This document shows, piece by piece, positions 12,950-24,900 of a stretch of 64,000 bases of DNA (position 1 is the first letter of the stretch; each line of letters opens with the position of its first letter). This DNA comes from Manis javanica (lineage: Eukaryota; Chordata; Mammalia; Pholidota; Manidae), in NCBI RefSeq assembly GCF_040802235.1, contig NC_133156.1, forward strand, positions 182,106,351 through 182,170,350, given 5' to 3'. The translations under genes were made by a program, and so were the position numbers. The notes under the pieces are model-generated. The model was not told the origin of the DNA and searched no databases. It saw nothing but the letters and a program-made list of their open reading frames with translations.

Positions 12950-14780
12950 TTCAAAGATACATACACATGACCAGGAGCATATGCCAGCACAATGGAGTGT
13001 AAGTCTGGGGGATCATGCGTAGGGCTGGGGGTCAAAGGGGAAAAAGAAATGAGAGTGGAGTAACCAGGAACTGAAGAGTGTGATGATGGCTTCTCACCAC
13101 TGAGGTCTGGTGAAGAGCCCAGAAGTGTGAAAGCGTGTGGCACGGTTTTGCCACACGACAGCCTGGGTGAGCCAGAAGGAGTCCAGTGTTGAGGCTGGGA
13201 GAGAGGCTGCAGTCACAGTGCCAGCGTGGGCGCTGACCCTGAGGACGGTGGAGATTAGTTGACCGCTTTTAAGTATGAAAGAACATTTCGTTTTAAAAGA
13301 TCTCTTCCAGTGACCTTGAGGATAAGAAAAGACAGGAGAGAGTGTTGTGTTCAGGAGACTACTTTACAATGACCAGAGTGAGACACAGAGATCAGAACCA
13401 ATGTGGATAGGTGGGGGTAGCAGAACTGTGGTGGTGGGAGTGGGGGCTGTGTCGGACCAGCCTAGGACTCTGCAGCAGACCACCTCCTTTTCAAGAGAAG
13501 CAGTCATTGGCCTCACACATGTCAGTAGATCTCCTGAGGAGTGTAAAGGCTCCCAGCAACAGAGAGGCCAGAGTGACCTTGTTTCTCCTTTTCCAATGCC
13601 ATTTCTTCTGTCAGCCCTGCTCACTCTGGCACAGGAAGCAGGGGACTTAAGTGCCAGTTGCAGCTCTTCCTTTGGGTTCCAGCAGTGACCTTGGACAGGT
13701 CGCACCTTCTCTCTGGGCCGTACTCCCTCTCTCTTCCCTTTCTAGCTTGCACTTTCTCTGCCTCCATATTATTTCCCTAGTAATAGCCTCCAACAGGGAA
13801 ATTTTGTCCCCTTCTCAAATCCCCCCAGGTGTTTCCAAAGTCTTGACATCCTCCTTAATCTTCCAACTCCCTGCCCCACCCTGGTGAGGAGGAGCAAAAA
13901 ATTGGTGTCGTAATGGCCCTGCTGATTGCATTATGGGTGTCTAATGTAATATGCCCTCATGAGGGCCATCCATCAGGGCAGAGCCCCTCCCCAGGTCCCT
14001 GCCACCCACATCACATTAGTCAGGCAGCCCATTCATCACTACCACACACCTCCATGGAGACGGGCCTAGACAGATGAGGGGCCAAATCAGATTTATGGGG
14101 AAGAATCTTGGAAAAAATCAGCCCCATCCATCTCCCAGACACTGAAGAGGAAGCCCTGTGTCTCCACTCCCTCCAAGGCTCCTTAGGGAAAGGGGTGCTA
14201 ATGGAGAAGGCAGCCAGGTTGCTTTTGTTTTCCTGAAGGCCCATTCCTGAGCCCCGGTGTCGCCAGCACAGCCCTATAACTGGCTTCTCTCAGAGTTCAT
14301 AATGTTTGGAACAAAGCCCTTGCTAGGACTGGAACACAGTAGCCAGAGTCAGCCACAACTTCTGGGAATCCAGGAAATTCATTTAACAGCGTCCCCTGGG
14401 TCGGACCTGTGACTGGGAGCCGAGGATGGGGAGGAGCAGGCACAGAGCCTAGGTCATGGGGAGGGCAGTCCTTGGGCAGCCTTTTCAGCAAAGGTGACTT
14501 CTGTTTCAGATGAAGCCTCGCTCAGGGCCCATTTTCCTTCTGTGCATGGAAGAGACTTTGGGAGAATTGAGCATGGAGTCGAATGGCAAGGGGAAAAACT
14601 ACCTTTCAGGTCCCAAGGCTTGTGAAACCTGAAACGTGTATAATTCAGGGGATCCTCTTTAAGAAAATAATGTGAAATATGAACTGCTAGGGGCACTCCC
14701 AGGGCTTCAGAAGAAGCCTGCACAAATGAGAGACCCCAAAGCTTGAGCTTCCTCAGCTTCACCCAGAATCTGTCCCTGCT
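12950..14780. other. Upstream single-copy DNA, no gene recognised
   Basis: The stretch is moderately GC-rich. Overlapping frames on both strands at 13347-13705 do not resemble known proteins. A homeodomain-type AT core with a 14-bp palindrome at about 13920-13970 is discussed as a finding. Confidence 0.5.
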
Positions 14781-14784
14781 ATAA

Positions 14785-14970
14785 GCCTGCCACTGTGTCA
14801 AGTTCTTTACATGAATTACTTTTTTAAATCCTTACAACCGCCAATTGCTTGGTAAGACAAATGGATTCTCCCCATTTTAACAAGAATATTGAGCCTCAGA
14901 GAGGTGAAGGGACTTGGCCAAGATGCCATAGCTGGTGAGTGCAGAACTGACTTCCAGTTTGTGCCTGAGT
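14785..14970 (+). mobile_element. MIR SINE
   Basis: The sequence follows MIR order. It has a 'tctttacatgaatta' segment, 'ccccattttaacaagaata' and 'cctcagagaggtgaaggga', then 'cttggccaagatgcca' and 'agctggtgagtg'. It is an ancient tRNA-derived element in sense orientation. Confidence 0.8.
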
Positions 14971-14979
14971 TGAGTTGGC

Positions 14980-16660
14980 TGGTCATGTTGGGCTGGGAGG
15001 AACCTCTGGCTCAAATGTCCTCTTTTGAGACAACCTGCAAACTGTGGACAGGACGTCCCCTCTCTCCACAGTTGCTCTATAACCAAGTGCTGCAGCTGTC
15101 CTGAGGGGCCTGAGAGGGACACATCAGAGTTACAGGGAAAGGAGAGTGGGAGAAATACTGCTGACATAGAGCCCTGGGGCATTAGTGATGGGGCTGCTCC
15201 TGCCCTAAACAGTTAATCTCACTTCCCCCAAACTGACCATGGTCCCACCTGGGTTGGGTCCTGGTGGAAGGAGCTCGGGCTGAGCAGAGCTGGAAGCCCA
15301 TATCTGGGGCACAGGCAGAGAGCCATGCAGGGTCCCTTTTATGTTAGTGTGGCCTTTGCTGAGAAGCCTGTCCTATCCCTACCCCAACTCTCATCCTGAG
15401 CAGGCCATCCTCCACTCATCACACAGCAAGCCAAGCCAGTCACTGCTCGTCTGGGTACTAAGGTGCTGAGTATGTAGGTGGCCCTCCTCCTGCTAGTTCC
15501 GGAGGCTCCAGGGCTATGAAATGCAGCACCTCCTCCCTCAAGTAGCTGTGGAGAGTGGGGAGGGGGCTGGGCATGTGTAGTTTGGGCAAAGAGTGTGCGA
15601 ATCCCCCAAGCATGTGTGAGTGCGATGGGAGCATCTGTGAGGATAAGAATGTGTGCATTCACCCAGGAGAGGAAGCATTGCAAACTTCTCCCCACTCTCT
15701 TGCTCTCCATGTGATGGTTATGACAGGTGTCCTCCCCACAGTTGCCACTTGCCCCTGAGGACAATGCCTTGTCTCCCCTCTGATGGCCTGCCCAGCCTGG
15801 GGCTGTCTGCCCAGGCACCATGTTAACTAGCATCCTGGTGTCAAAACCTTACCTAAGCACCTCCCCTCCTCCAGCTTCCCTCACCTGTTTCCCTCCCTTC
15901 TATCCTGCCTTCCCTAGGGCCCAGGCCCTTCTAGGCCAGCTCTGCCCCACTGCTGGCCCCTCCAGCACATGGGCGCTCCTGTGGTGGGCCAGGGGGGTGC
16001 CTGGGAAGGGGTTCCATCCCTCTAGTCAGTGCCTGCCTTTCTTTCCATATTTTCTCCATCCCACTTCCCACAGGGTCTTTGTGTGTGGCCACTACATCTA
16101 TTAGGTTCTGGTTCTTCTTTCTGATCTCACTGGATCCCCATACCCACTGGGCCCATGGAGGCTGCCTTCTGGCCTCGCCCTGAGCACAGAGCAGAAGACT
16201 ATGGGATCAGGCTGTATTCTCCAGGAAGCCCCAGTCTGGTGGAGGATGTAGTGCAATAGGGAATCTCTACCCCATTAGAGACAGGCAGCCTAACAGAGTC
16301 TTATTCTGGGGGCAAACAAGATGCACACCCATTTAGGAGGAGCCCCTAAGAGAGTTTCATTCACATGTGGTGAACCGCTTCAGTGAGACAAATACTTTCA
16401 TACACAATTATAAGATGCCAACATTAACTCCTAAAAAAGCATCTGGACAGAGACTCCTACTAAAGGGAAGCTCTGTGTGCACAAGAGTACATGTGCTTGT
16501 GTCTCTAGGTTGAGTAGAGGGGAATCGCTGAGCAGAGCTTGTGGATAAGCCTGAGGTTCTAAGTGCTGAGAGGATAATCGGATCTCAAGTGAAGTTAACT
16601 AGGACATGAGTTTGGGGCAAAGAAAAAAAATGTCTTTCTTTCCCAGACCCCTTTTCCTCT
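14980..16660. other. Upstream single-copy DNA, no gene recognised
   Basis: The 164-codon minus-strand open frame at 15339-15833 is the longest upstream of the CpG island. It shows no recognisable domain and overlaps open frames on the other strand, so I treat it as chance. Confidence 0.5.
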
Positions 16661-16669
16661 ACTTGGACT

Positions 16670-17470
16670 TTAAAGTCTGAGTTCCTTGAGTTCCTGGGGC
16701 TCTATCCCAGGGCCACTTCTCCTCTTGTAAGCTTCTCTATTCCCACGTCTTCCATCAGCATCCATATGCAGACAATGTTCAGATCTCTCCAGCCCAGATC
16801 TCTCTTTTGTGCTCCAGATACTATACTCAGCGTCCCACCAGACAGCTCCACTTGAATAACCTTTAATCACCTGGAAGCTTCCAGAGCAAAACAAAACTCA
16901 GCGTCTTGTTCTCCAAGCCTCACCCTTCTCCTGAGCTCCCTAGCTCAGCAGACACCATGACCATGAACCCAGTTCCCCATCTGAGATCCTTCGTCCCCTT
17001 TCCTTCATCTTTTCACACCTAACCAGTTGCCTAATCTGTCCACTCTTAGGTGGGAAGTCTAATATGTTTGAAATCCACCCACTCTTCTCCATCCTCGCTG
17101 CTGTCAGCTTGGGTTAGTTCGTAGCATGTAATAGCTCAGACTTTAATCCAGTCTCCCTGGGTCTGAATGCTAGAGGAGATTAAATCTAACCCCCAAAGTG
17201 CAGCAGGATTCCCTTAGGTAAGTGGTCAAACCACTTGGTACCTCGGATTCTTCCTCTGAAAAGTGGGGATAATAGTATCTACCTCCTGGGGTCACAGTAA
17301 GGATTAAATGAAATAATACATGTGAAGCACTTTAAAAGAGGCCAGGCACACAAGAAATGCTAAGGAAGTGTTAGCTATTATTATTGTACTATTATCATCA
17401 CTATTGTTATGACTGTTATTATCATCTAAGTTACTCCTGGCCTCCTAATTGCTCTCCCTGCCTCAAATCT
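16670..17470 (+). mobile_element. Ancient LINE remnant (L2/CR1-like) interrupted by a MIR
   Basis: 'ccagatctctcttttgtgctcc', 'agctccacttgaa', 'cccagttccccatctgag' and 'ccacccactcttctccatcc' occur in the order of an old, widely shared LINE. The pattern resumes after the MIR at about 17437 with 'cctggcctcctaattgctctccctgcct'-type sequence. Family assignment is tentative. Confidence 0.45.
17190..17425 (-). mobile_element. MIR SINE, antisense
   Basis: 'tcttcctctgaaaagtgggg', 'atctacctcctggggtcac', 'aggattaaatgaaataata' and 'gctattattattg' reproduce a MIR read in reverse. It lies inside the LINE remnant, which continues on its 3' side. Confidence 0.85.
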
Positions 17471-17726
17471 CATTCCCTTCTTATCCACTGCTACACTGGA
17501 GAAGCACCTGAGGCTGGGCAACTACTATACTGAGAAAGTACAGTGCTCTGCTGATGAGTGGCTGCGCAGATTTGGGGCCTAGGTCTAAAGGACTCTGGAG
17601 CCCTTGTTCTTAGCTGCTAAGCCACTCTGCCAATTGGCAAGTGTGAAGAATGAGTGGACTGGGAAAGCAGGACAATGAGGAAGGAATGAAACCAATGGAG
17701 AGAAAACTAAAAAAGAGGGTCAAAGG

Positions 17727-17912
17727 CAAGTAGTGACTCTAAAGCATCTTACTACACTGATGGACAGTAACTGTAATGGGGTATGTGGTGGGGACTTGAT
17801 AATGGGGGGAATCTAGTAACCACAATGTTGCTCATGTAATTGTATATTAATGATACCAAAATAAGATAAATAAATAAAAATCAAATAAAATAACATAAAA
17901 ATAAAGTAGGAA
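17727..17912 (+). mobile_element. 5'-truncated L1-like insertion with A-rich tail and target-site duplication
   Basis: A 130-base segment ('actgatggacagtaactg' through 'ttaatgataccaaaataa') is followed by an A-rich AAATA tail to 17912. An 18-bp direct repeat with one mismatch, built on 'agagggtca', flanks it at 17709-17726 and 17913-17930. That is a hallmark of L1-type target-primed reverse transcription. The segment looks like the 3' tip of an L1 subfamily, but I cannot name it. Confidence 0.7.
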
Positions 17913-17930
17913 AAAAAAGAGGGTCAGAGG

Positions 17931-20900
17931 TGCTCCAGATTTTCCATATAGGAATATTTCAGGGTGGCAATCTAGTTGCAGGGGGTAGGAATGAGGGGCT
18001 TTGTATTGAAGCTTGATTTGAAGAGGAAGCATAGAGTTTTGGTGGGGATGCTGATGGACAGAATGCATTAGAGGACCTAGGTCCTCCCGAGAAGCTGATG
18101 GTGCCTCCAGAATGGTCAGGTCCAGGCAGTGGAGACCAGGTGAAATCCTGGGGGGATCATAGACGTGTACTAGGATAGCCTTGGCCATCAAAACAATCCA
18201 GACCAAAGGGCATCTTGCTGGGAATTGATCCTCTTATCTTCGGCCACCACATCATTGTCAGGGGAGAAAATCTGTTAAGGCTGCAGCATCTGGGAGCCCA
18301 GGTCAGCTTGCAGCTGGGGTGAGATGGTGGTGGTGTATGAGATGAGAGGTGGGGGATGTCCCGGTGGGACCCATGTAGCCTCCCTGTCCTGCCTCTCCAT
18401 ATCCTCCTTCTGAGTGAAAGTCAGCTGGAGCCATGGCCTCATGCAAGAGGAAGTGATGTGGGGTTTGGGAGCTCTGCCAACTAGCTCAGGTTAGCTCTGC
18501 CCTCTGAGCTCTCTGGGCTAGGCTGCTGGCCAGTCAGACTGCCTGCCTGCTGGGTGCCTTCTGGACGAAAGCTGGCTGGGAATGGGAAGGCTAGGGAGGG
18601 GTGGACTTGTTTCAGGTACCGTCTCCAAGCACTCGAGAAGGAGGTATTTTTCCTCCCAGGTTTGTTCTGTATCTGAGGCCTGTGACTTGGTTTGCTGCCC
18701 TCAAAGAATGGAAACCTTTGGGACAAGCAAGCCAATGTCCCCATGTACTCTACCTCAGGCCCCAAAGGGCCCTGAGAGTCCATCTTTCTCCATCCAGTGA
18801 TCCTTGGAGTTCAGGTGCAAGACAGAACTTTGATTGGCAGGGAAAAGCCCACCCTGTCCCTGTCCCAACCAGAATCCTAAAGAGAAGCTGGCCACACAGG
18901 CTGAGACAGGGGGATGCAGAGGGCACTGCACCTCTGTGAGCAAACTCTCTGAAAAGGCTCCCCTGGCATGGGACGAGGGGGGGTGGCTGGGAAGGGGAGC
19001 CCTGGAGGGAGGAGGCTGCGCTCCAGCTTGTCTGACTCAGCCCATGTGGAAATGAAGTGTTCCTTTTAAAAATCAACAATCTTGCAATTTCTGCGATCCA
19101 TGGGATTTTTGCAGTTTACGTTGAAGGTGGGGGAAGCAGTTTTTAACACCAAACCACATGAAGGCAAATTCACTGAGAGCCACCCAGCCACATCTCCAGC
19201 CTTTCATACCGGTGCTCTACCTTCCACAAAAGCTCTGGGTTCTCTGTCATGCCTTTCTTTTCTCTGCCTGGATCCCAGTTGTCAAGGCTTCAAGAAAATG
19301 CACTTCAGTCCTTTGTCACTGAGTGTAATTTGATAAACTGAGCAGAAACACCCTGCTCTCCCCATCCTTTCAAAAACTGTTACTGCCAGAGAAAGAGGCT
19401 GAGGGAAAGAGATCTGAGGTCTTTGAATGGACGTTTAAGCACGAACGCACGCGGGCGCGCGCGCATGCACACACACACACGAGTCTCATACACATACCAG
19501 GACATAGAGTTGCCTGGAATGGGAGGAGGTCAGATCACAGCTTCTTGTGTGTGGGGGCCTGGCCCTGGGGTCCTGGGGTGGATGCCCTCCCAGCTCCTAG
19601 CGACTCCCCTAGTCACAGGCCTCATTGCAAACGCCCAGTGGGCGGTGCCAGGGTAGGTTTCAGGCTATAAAGGGCTCTTGGCTCCCGGGCCTGAGGGAAC
19701 GGCATTGCCGCGACAGTGTCCCTGCCAGCCACAGCCAGCTTGGGGCACCGCTGGTGTCCCACCGCCACCAGGCAGGCTACTCTTCCCCAGGCCGTGCTGC
19801 TTGGGGCACCACTGTCAGCTGCGTTCCTCGCGCCCACTCCATCCTCTCCACTGGCAAGTCCCTTTCTGAGTTGTTTTCATCTGGGTTGGGTGTGGGGTGG
19901 GAGGAAAAGGACTTGAGTATGGGGCTTTGACAGGGGAGGATGGGCTTATTTCCATTTCTTTTTAAAAAATTCCTTCCAGGACAAGTTTCTGAGGCTGAGA
20001 TTCCAGAGATGAGGTTTTGGGTGAGGTTTGTTCCATATTCAGGCAAAGAAGAAAGCAGCGAAGTTCTTTCCTGAGGGCCACCCCCTTCCCAGGGCTGCAA
20101 GAGGGTAGATGGGGGGCTCTCTCCCACCCACTGGGCTCCAAGAGGCTGGGAGTGAGGGGCTAACTGTGCCTGCATCTGGCACGGACAGGTAGACAGTTGG
20201 ACAGTAGTTGTTATCTGTAAAAACTAAAAAAAAACATCTAAATATCCAATGAAGGGAGGATACCTCAGGGTGGGGTGGGAACAAGTCACACAAGGGACAA
20301 AGAAAAGAAAGAAGGAAACCCTTGAGAAATAAATAAATAGAATCCAGAATCCAACTACAGCTTCGGCAGCATCACAAATAGCAGGATGGCAGCTCTGAAG
20401 AGGTGGGTGAGACTCCAGCCAGCTGTGGTGTTGAAGGGGTCAGTAATTGTTCCACACGACCGCTTCAGAGCTCCTGAAGCTGCATGGATAGGGGGAGGGA
20501 TGGAGGAGAGTTTAGCTCCTGGGGACTCTAGAAAGGCAACATTCATGGCACTGTGCTGATTGTCAAGCCATGCATGGTTGACCCCCCCACTCCCAGCCAG
20601 CCTGGAAAGCAGGGGTCCCAGCCCTCTCAGAATAGCCAGGGCACAGCCAGGGAGTGTCCTCTAAACTGTCCTTGAGGATTGGGCACCAGAGGGCCACTTC
20701 CAGCCTTGCAGTACCCATTCTGAAGGAGGACATAGAATGGGACAGGGTGGGTAAACAGGCTTAAGGATATCTGGGGACACAGGCTGGAATCTCGGGGCCA
20801 AGGGCAACAGTTTGTCTGCTAGGGTAGCAGTTTCTGCTGCAAGTTCTGAGGAAACCCTGGAGGAACCTGCCTGAGCAGGAGCTGGTGACCCAGGGCAGAC

Positions 20901-21170
20901 CCCCTCTCCTCCACGGTGCCTCAGAAGTTAACAGAATGTCGCTTCCCCACTGCACCTGACATTTTTCAGGCACGGGGCCCTGCCACATTGGCAGGCATGT
21001 ACTGAGAGTCCTTAGAATGCAATGGGGACCAGCCCACGGCCTAGGGGGTGATGAAGAGCAGCAGAGAGCTGATTTCTAAGGGCCCCCTCAGCGCCAGCAG
21101 GACAGGCCAGGGCTAAGAGCATGGAGAACTCACTGAAGTTAAATTCTAAGTTTTCCCTCTTGAGCTAGAC
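17931..21170. other. Upstream single-copy DNA, no gene recognised
   Basis: The stretch is GC-richer. Several overlapping open frames at 18480-20290 occur on both strands and resemble no family. A short purine-pyrimidine alternating tract (CG/CA) lies at about 19449-19480 and a TATAAA motif at 19666. No splice-supported gene is visible. Confidence 0.5.
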
Positions 21171-21177
21171 TACCACA

Positions 21178-21399
21178 GTCCAGGGGAGAGGCTGGGAAGG
21201 CCCTGCACAAGCTCCTGAATACCCGAATGCCACCCCTGCTTCCTGCCCACTGCCTCCTGGTTTCTGCTGTCTGGCCACCTTTATCCTGGATTTTTCTTCC
21301 TTTCCATTTGGATCTGGTTAGAGGAGGCAGAGATGGCTTAAGAAAAAGAAATAAATAGCACACATTTTAAAAATTCAGGGCCAGAACTATGCAAAATTG
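21178..21399 (+). repeat. Direct duplication, copy 1
   Basis: This segment recurs at 21753-21987 in the same orientation. Shared landmarks are 'gtccaggg' at the start, then 'cctcctggtttctgctg', 'ctttatcctgga', 'tctggttagagga' and 'attcagggccagaactatgc' at the end. The copies differ by scattered substitutions and small indels. It is either a local duplication or two copies of an unnamed interspersed repeat. Confidence 0.85.
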
Positions 21400-21752
21400 A
21401 GTGTAAAATTGACAGCTCCCTCTGTTGCCAACTTTAGCGATCAGAATGGACATTAAACAAAGAGACAGCTGCCATGTCCCCTTCAAGTCTGATGGGACTG
21501 TGTGCTTGCTTGCGGCAGGAGTAGATAGGACAATATAATGGTGAAGGAGAGGGGGGCTCTGGGCCTCAGTTTCTCATCACTGGGAAAGTAATATGTATGT
21601 CTAATATTTTTAAATAGTGTTATCACATGGGAGTGTGCAGAGATGGAATAAAGTAGTGCTAGAGCACAGGCCTGTTGGCTCTGCAGGACTAAGGCCCTAC
21701 ACATGTGAGGGACTTGGAAGGTACAGTGTCTCCACCCTTTTGGACATAGCAA

Positions 21753-21987
21753 GTCCAGGGCACTCCTGAGAATCTTTGTGTCTCAGTGAGGGGCAGGGCC
21801 TGAGATAAATCTGCCATTCTGCTTCCCGCCCACCACCTCCTGGTTTCTGCTGCCTGGCTGCCTTTATCCTGGACTTTATTTCCTCTTTTCCATTTGGCTC
21901 TGGTTAGAGGAGACAGAGATAGTTTAAGGTAAAGAAAGTAAATGGTATACATTTTTTAAAATTCAGGGCCAGAACTATGCAATATTG
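21753..21987 (+). repeat. Direct duplication, copy 2
   Basis: This is the second copy of the repeat at 21178-21399, 575 bp downstream and in the same orientation, with the same landmark order. It is not part of any coding frame. Confidence 0.85.
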
Positions 21988-22500
21988 GTGTTTTCTGGGC
22001 TGAGGAAGGGGTACAGAGGCTGTGCTTAGCCCGCTGTCTGCATATTCCAGTCCCTCTGCCAAATACTGCGAACTTCATCCGCACAGAACTCCATTTGAAA
22101 CAGCATTCCCATGACTGGTCCCTCCTCAGTCTGTTCTGATTTCAGGGTACCCAAAAGGCTGCAGGGCTGTGGAAGACAAGCTGTGAACCAAGGCAGTGAG
22201 TTGAAGGCAAGCTCTAACAGCAATGGCTGAAAGCCTGGGGTGGGGTGGGCACTGGGCCCCACAGAAAGGGTTGTAGGTGGGGGTGTCCAGGAGTTCCTGT
22301 GCTATTAGCTGCAGCTGGCCTGGAGGGAGAGAGATGCTCACTGGGGAATGGCCAGATCATTGAAAAATACTCTGTCTTATAGCCCACTCCTACTCTCAGA
22401 ATCTCTTGGGTTGAGCTATGCTTACCTTTTGGACAGTCCACAAGGGGCCACTCACATTCTATGGCCAAAGGTGGTGGTGGGTGATGCTTGAAAGGACTGA

Positions 22501-22588
22501 GGTTCAGTCTAGGGTCAGGGGCAGGGTCAATCTGTGACCAGGATTAAAGGTCAATCCGGGATTAGGCTCAGGGTTCTGTTTTAGGTCA
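22501..22588 (+). promoter_or_regulatory. Cluster of retinoid-receptor half-sites with a DR5
   Basis: GGTTCA at 22501-22506 and GGGTCA at 22512-22517 are separated by exactly five bases, which fits the DR5 retinoic acid response element consensus (two PuG(G/T)TCA). Further half-sites are GGGTCA at 22524, AGGTCA at 22548 and AGGTCA at 22583, with an inverted TGACCA at 22535. The cluster lies about 2.6 kb upstream of the TATA box of a gene known to respond to retinoic acid. Function is inferred from motif and position only; part of the region looks like a decayed internal repeat. Confidence 0.4.
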
Positions 22589-22599
22589 GGGTTATGGAT

Positions 22600-24900
22600 T
22601 CAGGCTGAGGCCTGGCTCAGGACTCAGTCTGGGGCCAGGGGCAGAAGTCCGTCTGAGGCAGGTGAAAGGATGCCCTCTAATGGAGTTTGACTGGTGAAGA
22701 TGGCTGCTGACCTTTCTCTATCCTAGCCCCTCCTAGGGAATTCCTCCTAGGCAGCCCCTCCTCGGCAAGTCCTAGGGAATTATACTATTACAGCTTTCTT
22801 TCTCTTTTTTCCTACGTGCTTTTTGGGATTTGAGGAGAGAGATGGTTCCAATTAGGAAATCCAGCAGCTATTGCTGTGGGGCTGTGCTGTCCCTGTAGAC
22901 ATTTCCCAGGCCCCCAGTTGGTAGACCGGCAATAAGGACTCAGAATGACTTCCCCAAGCCCCCTCCCACCTCCCACTGTACACCTGAACAGGAGAAGAGG
23001 ATGAAAGTGCACAAAAGCCATTCCCCAGGAATAAGGGCAGGGGAGGAGAGGGCAGCTAGACTGGGGAGACTTCTGGGCTGTGATCCCCAGAGACACCTCC
23101 TATGGACTTTTGAGCTTGGTGGCTGGGATGCTGGTGTTGCACGAATTTATTGACAATGATTCCCTAAGTGTATATGCCTCAGTATGTGTGTGTGTGCACT
23201 CAGTATTTGCCTGTGCATTTATTTGCATTTCTATACAGCTGTGTGCCCATCCTTTCAGAGATGGATATCTCCGAGGGTGGGTTCCCCAGGGTCATCTTGC
23301 CCATTTCACCACCTCAGGGCCAATGCTGTTCCCAAGGGTCAGGCTAGGTTCTTAAGTCTCTTTAAAACAACAGACTTCAACGATCTTGCCCAGCCCCATT
23401 CTTGCCCAGCTTCATCCTGAGATGGGGAGCAAAGTAGTGCAGCCTCACCACTCTCGGGTACCCTATCCAGTTAACTGTTGCCTGAAACTTCCCTACTGTC
23501 AAAGTGTGCCCTGACTCTCTGTTTCTGGGCGCCACTCTTGGGGAGCTACAAGCAAGCCCTTAAAGGTTGAACTCCCACTGTGAAAGACTGGGGAAAAGGG
23601 GGGCAAGAATTGCTTCCCCGAGTATGTAGTACCCCAACTTCCCACCAGGTGGGGTTCCAAGGCTGAGAGTGAGAGTCGAGATGACAGAGAAGCAGCAAGC
23701 CACCAGCTTTTAAATCACCACCCGCCACATCAACCTCCCAAGCGCTCACACAGGGAGGTACAGCACATATGCTCGCACCTTAGACGCTCACACACATTCT
23801 CTTCTAGTGAGCTCCAAAACAGAACACGATTGGACTCAGGGGAGGTGTTAAAAGGGGAGGCTAGTTTCGTTTACGCACACCGTCCTTAACTGAAGGTGGG
23901 CTATCAAGTCCTCTGCCTTGGGAGTGCGAAAGTGAACGACAGAGACAAGGCCGGGGGAAACAGGACCTACGGGAAAGGGCGAGCCAGGCACTAGCCAGAC
24001 CAAGTCGGGGTTGGCACGAAGAGCTCCGTATATCGCTGACACGAGGAGGAGAGGCCAGATGACAGAAGGATGCGCAGACCCACATACAGCTCCGGAGAGC
24101 ACACACAAACCCGCAGACAGACCACACAGCTCCACAGACGTCGGGCCGACCCAGGGACACACACGCTCGCGCACACAGGTGCGGCCCCGGGCCACACGCA
24201 CATCTCGCACAGGCACGCGCGCCGGGCTCTCTGCCGCCGGCTGGGAGAAGGTGGCCGCGTTCACACGGCATGTTTATTTACTCAATTGTATCAGTGAACG
24301 TTTGTACCCAACTCCTCCTGCCTCCGGGTACCAGGGCCGCCGCATTTGTTCTCGGCGAGGGACACTCACCGTGACCATCAACGGGGTTCCTCCGACGCTG
24401 CAGGGGACAGAGGGGATTACAAAGTTAGGAGATCTCGAAGTGTCCGAGTGGAGGGGCTGCAGTGTCAGCGGCCCGGGACGCTTACAGGAAGAGGGGAACA
24501 TGGAGGGCTTGTAGGGTCAGAGACATACGGAGCGGGCACAGAGACCTTGGAATCCGAATTAGGGGATGTATGGATCGGGATGGGGGACGGCGACTAGGAG
24601 GCATTGGGAGAGGCATGTGGAAAGGCCGAGAGGTCCCAGTAGATAGTAGCCGGCGGGGTTCGGCGGAATAGGAGCTCGGGACCCTAAGCACAGGTTCAGG
24701 GCCTTTTGGTGCCCCTCAATCGCCGCCGGGGCGATAGCTCAGGTGGGACTGCCCGAGGCGAGAGGAGGGGGCCGGGAACCGAAGAGGGAGGGAAGAAGCT
24801 CAGCAGCCAAGCGGGCACCGTGCGAGTGTGCACCGTGTGTGTGTGTGTGTGATCTCGTTCATCTGTAGGTGCCGGATTCAGCGAGACGCCAAAGAAGGAA
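22600..24900. other. Proximal upstream flank, no gene recognised
   Basis: The region becomes CpG-richer from about 23870. A CA/CG-rich stretch at about 24090-24230 contains repeated 'cacac' runs. Overlapping frames at 23848-24514 on both strands reflect GC content rather than a gene. Copies of 'cctagggaatt' at 22733 and 22774 are a minor local repeat. Confidence 0.5.
24830..24852. repeat. (GT)n microsatellite
   Basis: A short uninterrupted GT run lies about 250 bp upstream of the TATA box, at the edge of the CpG island. Confidence 0.8.

Noticed and set aside
15339..15833. 164-codon open frame on the minus strand
   Set aside because: It has no recognisable domain, overlaps open frames on the other strand, and lies in moderately GC-rich DNA where chance frames are common.
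23990..24260. Possible tRNA or CRISPR-like repeats in the CA-rich tract
   Set aside because: The repeats are short, irregular CA/CG units without spacer structure or cloverleaf arms.
24011..24514. 167-codon frame with many Arg and Thr
   Set aside because: It reads through a CA/CG-rich repetitive stretch and has no recognisable domain.
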